From Natrialbaceae archaeon Tc-Br11_E2g1 (GTDB lineage Archaea > Halobacteriota > Halobacteria > Halobacteriales > Natrialbaceae): DNA of 6,806 nt. This document shows, piece after piece, positions 5,648 to 6,806 of this stretch. The notes beneath the pieces are model-generated. The model was not told the origin of the DNA. It searched no databases and worked only from the letters and a program-made list of their open reading frames with translations. Position numbers and translations under genes: made by a program. Location: assembly GCA_001564255.1 (NCBI GenBank), contig LKNC01000157.1:1-6806 (forward strand), read 5' to 3'. Numbering within the stretch: position 1 is the first letter of the stretch; every line of letters starts with the position of its first letter.

Positions 5648-6502
5648 TCAGTCGTCCGCCGGTGCGAAGCCGGGCAGACTCGTCCCGTAGTCCGCGCCAG
5701 CAGTGACCTCCGAGGGCTCTTTGGCGAGCCACATCATGATCAACACCGTGACGATGTACTTGGTGATGATGTCGAGGATGCTGTAGCCCCACGACGTGAT
5801 CGCCACGTCGAGCAGAGCGAACCCTTCGACGCCGAGTGCCCACAGGATCGGGTAGCCGAACCAGCCGACCACCGTCAGGATCTTCAGCGTGTTAAACAGG
5901 TCGCTCGTCCCGGCTTTCTCCGCGTCGGCCGCCCACTCGACGAGGATGATGTAGACGATGACGAGGAAGAAAATCGAACTGATCGCGAACCACCACCAGC
6001 GCATGATGAGACTCGAGGTGGTGAACGCGGCTGCCAGCCCCGTGACACACATCGCGATGGTGAAGGCGACCGACGTCAGGATCTTCGTCAGGTTCGAGCC
6101 GGCGATCATCCCGAGAGCGATCAGGATAAACGGCGTCGAGAACGTCCAGGTGAGGTAGCGACCCCACATCGTGAGGACTTCCTCACCGCCTCTCGCGTGG
6201 CCGGCCGGCATCTCGAGGAAACTTATCGTCAACCCCGAGGTAAGTCCGCTGTAACTCGAGATCGACACCACGGAGATCAGCATCACCGACACGGCGATGA
6301 GCTTCGCCCGTGGGTCGGTGAGGTTACGCCCCAGGTAAACGATAAACAGTATCGTCAGGCCCGCGAGCGCGATGTTGACTACGAACGACCATGCAAGCAG
6401 GGGATCGTCGAACACGTGCTCGAAGATCTCCTGCTGTGTCATCTCGAGCGGTTGTACGGCCTGTGCGAGTGCCGCTGTGTCGAGTGCTGCTGAATGTACC
6501 AT
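5648..6502 (-). CDS. hop: Halorhodopsin (light-driven inward chloride pump)
   Basis: A 284-residue seven-helix retinal protein of the plasma membrane that pumps chloride inward on absorbing light. Retinal would bind Lys248 in LDIITKY, with Asp244 one helical turn before it. In helix C, RYLTWTFSTPFILIAL has Thr118, Ser122 and Ala129 where bacteriorhodopsin has Asp85, Thr89 and Asp96: the TSA pattern of chloride pumps. Arg115 and the B-C loop signature EMPAGH (His102) are kept. That loop is short, as in Halobacterium salinarum halorhodopsin, and lacks the insertion of the Natronomonas protein. Unusual residues are Thr148, where both well-known halorhodopsins have Asp (bacteriorhodopsin Asp115), Gly213 before the retinal-contacting Trp214, and Thr120. 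ATG 6502 is chosen because it gives about 20 residues before MTQQEIFEHV, as in the Natronomonas protein. The gene appears monocistronic. Confidence 0.95.
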   Translation of the reverse strand: MVHSAALDTAALAQAVQPLEMTQQEIFEHVFDDPLLAWSFVVNIALAGLTILFIVYLGRNLTDPRAKLIAVSVMLISVVSISSYSGLTSGLTISFLEMPAGHARGGEEVLTMWGRYLTWTFSTPFILIALGMIAGSNLTKILTSVAFTIAMCVTGLAAAFTTSSLIMRWWWFAISSIFFLVIVYIILVEWAADAEKAGTSDLFNTLKILTVVGWFGYPILWALGVEGFALLDVAITSWGYSILDIITKYIVTVLIMMWLAKEPSEVTAGADYGTSLPGFAPADD

Positions 6503-6806
6503 ACTTCAGTTCGAATGTGGGTACAATAGGGTAAAACGGTCCCCCCTTACCTGTATGGTCGAAAACGTCCGAGCAGTTGACACTGCCTAACCGGGTAACA
6601 AAGAGACGGTGTCGGAGCGATCGCCCCGGTGAGCCAACTGTCTCCGTCGAGCGATACTCACACTGCCGGAGAAAAGTCACTGAACGATGTAGCCGGCACT
6701 GGGTGGTGAAAACCGTTCCATACTTGCGCCCGGTAGTATCACCGTCACCGACTCGACGACGAGCGGCGGGAGCCACCCGAACCGACTCAAAACGGCAGGA
6801 AACGGC
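6503..6806 (-). promoter_or_regulatory. Halorhodopsin promoter region; remainder unassigned
   Basis: Reading the minus strand, a TATA-like TTTTAC occupies 6531-6536. It would start transcription near 6507, a few bases before ATG 6502. Upstream, ACCATACAGGTAAGG (6545-6559, reverse complement) resembles the bacterio-opsin upstream activating sequence, with ACC and GG at the two ends and T at the fixed internal position. A TAAC-CGGG-TAAC direct repeat lies at 6588-6599. Beyond about 6600 nothing is firmly recognised. A minus-strand frame ending at TGA 6677-6679 and running off the right edge has G/C-rich third positions in part and could be the end of another protein. Confidence 0.5.
6545..6559 (-). 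promoter_or_regulatory. Bat-like upstream activating site before halorhodopsin
   Basis: ACCATACAGGTAAGG has the same 15-bp length as the Bat-regulated bop element as I recall it (ACCcnactagTTnGG) and matches about 9 of its 13 specified positions. Its centre is about 18 bp upstream of the TATA-like element, or about -45 from the predicted start, where the bop element sits. Control by a Bat-type light and oxygen regulator is inferred; no bat gene is in the window. Confidence 0.35.

Noticed and set aside
207..6730. ATACTTGCGCC shared by 207-217 and 6720-6730
   Set aside because: Several 11-bp repeats are expected by chance in a window this size.
1..6806. CRISPR array, insertion sequence, tRNA or rRNA
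   Set aside because: No regularly spaced repeats, transposase frame, terminal inverted repeats or tRNA-like fold were seen by eye.

Overview
This window looks like chromosomal DNA from a halophilic archaeon (Halobacteria). The evidence is high GC with strong G/C bias at third codon positions, acidic predicted proteins, a TFIIB-type initiation factor, a halorhodopsin, and TATA-like elements about 25-30 bp upstream of start codons, as expected for leaderless or near-leaderless haloarchaeal transcripts. No tRNA, rRNA, CRISPR array or insertion sequence was seen.

Layout, left to right: the likely start of an unidentified minus-strand gene runs off the left edge (1-76). A divergent promoter region follows, then a DASH-type cryptochrome/photolyase (237-1664, +). 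Next are an unidentified six-helix membrane protein (1798-2304, +) and a TenA-family thiamine-salvage enzyme (2388-3047, +), whose promoter is packed with inverted repeats. A broken M20 metallopeptidase follows (3138-3610, +; frameshift, large internal deletion, lost C-terminus). It ends 6 bp from the stop codon of a convergent transcription factor B gene (3617-4600, -). A 297-bp divergent spacer separates tfb from a small single-domain cupin (4898-5245, +). An 81-residue protein of unknown function (5321-5566, +) follows and converges on a halorhodopsin gene (5648-6502, -). The last 304 bp carry the halorhodopsin promoter, with a TATA element and a site resembling the Bat-type upstream activating sequence of bacterio-opsin genes, and possibly the tail of another minus-strand gene.

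Most genes seem to be transcribed singly rather than as one operon. The only thematic link is light: a photolyase family flavoprotein and a light-driven anion pump lie about 4 kb apart, as expected of an organism living in bright brines. I do not see a multi-gene novel system. The most interesting points are unusual retinal-pocket residues in the halorhodopsin, its Bat-like promoter element, the three dyads around the tenA TATA box, the decaying peptidase beside tfb, and a strong excess of the palindrome CTCGAG.
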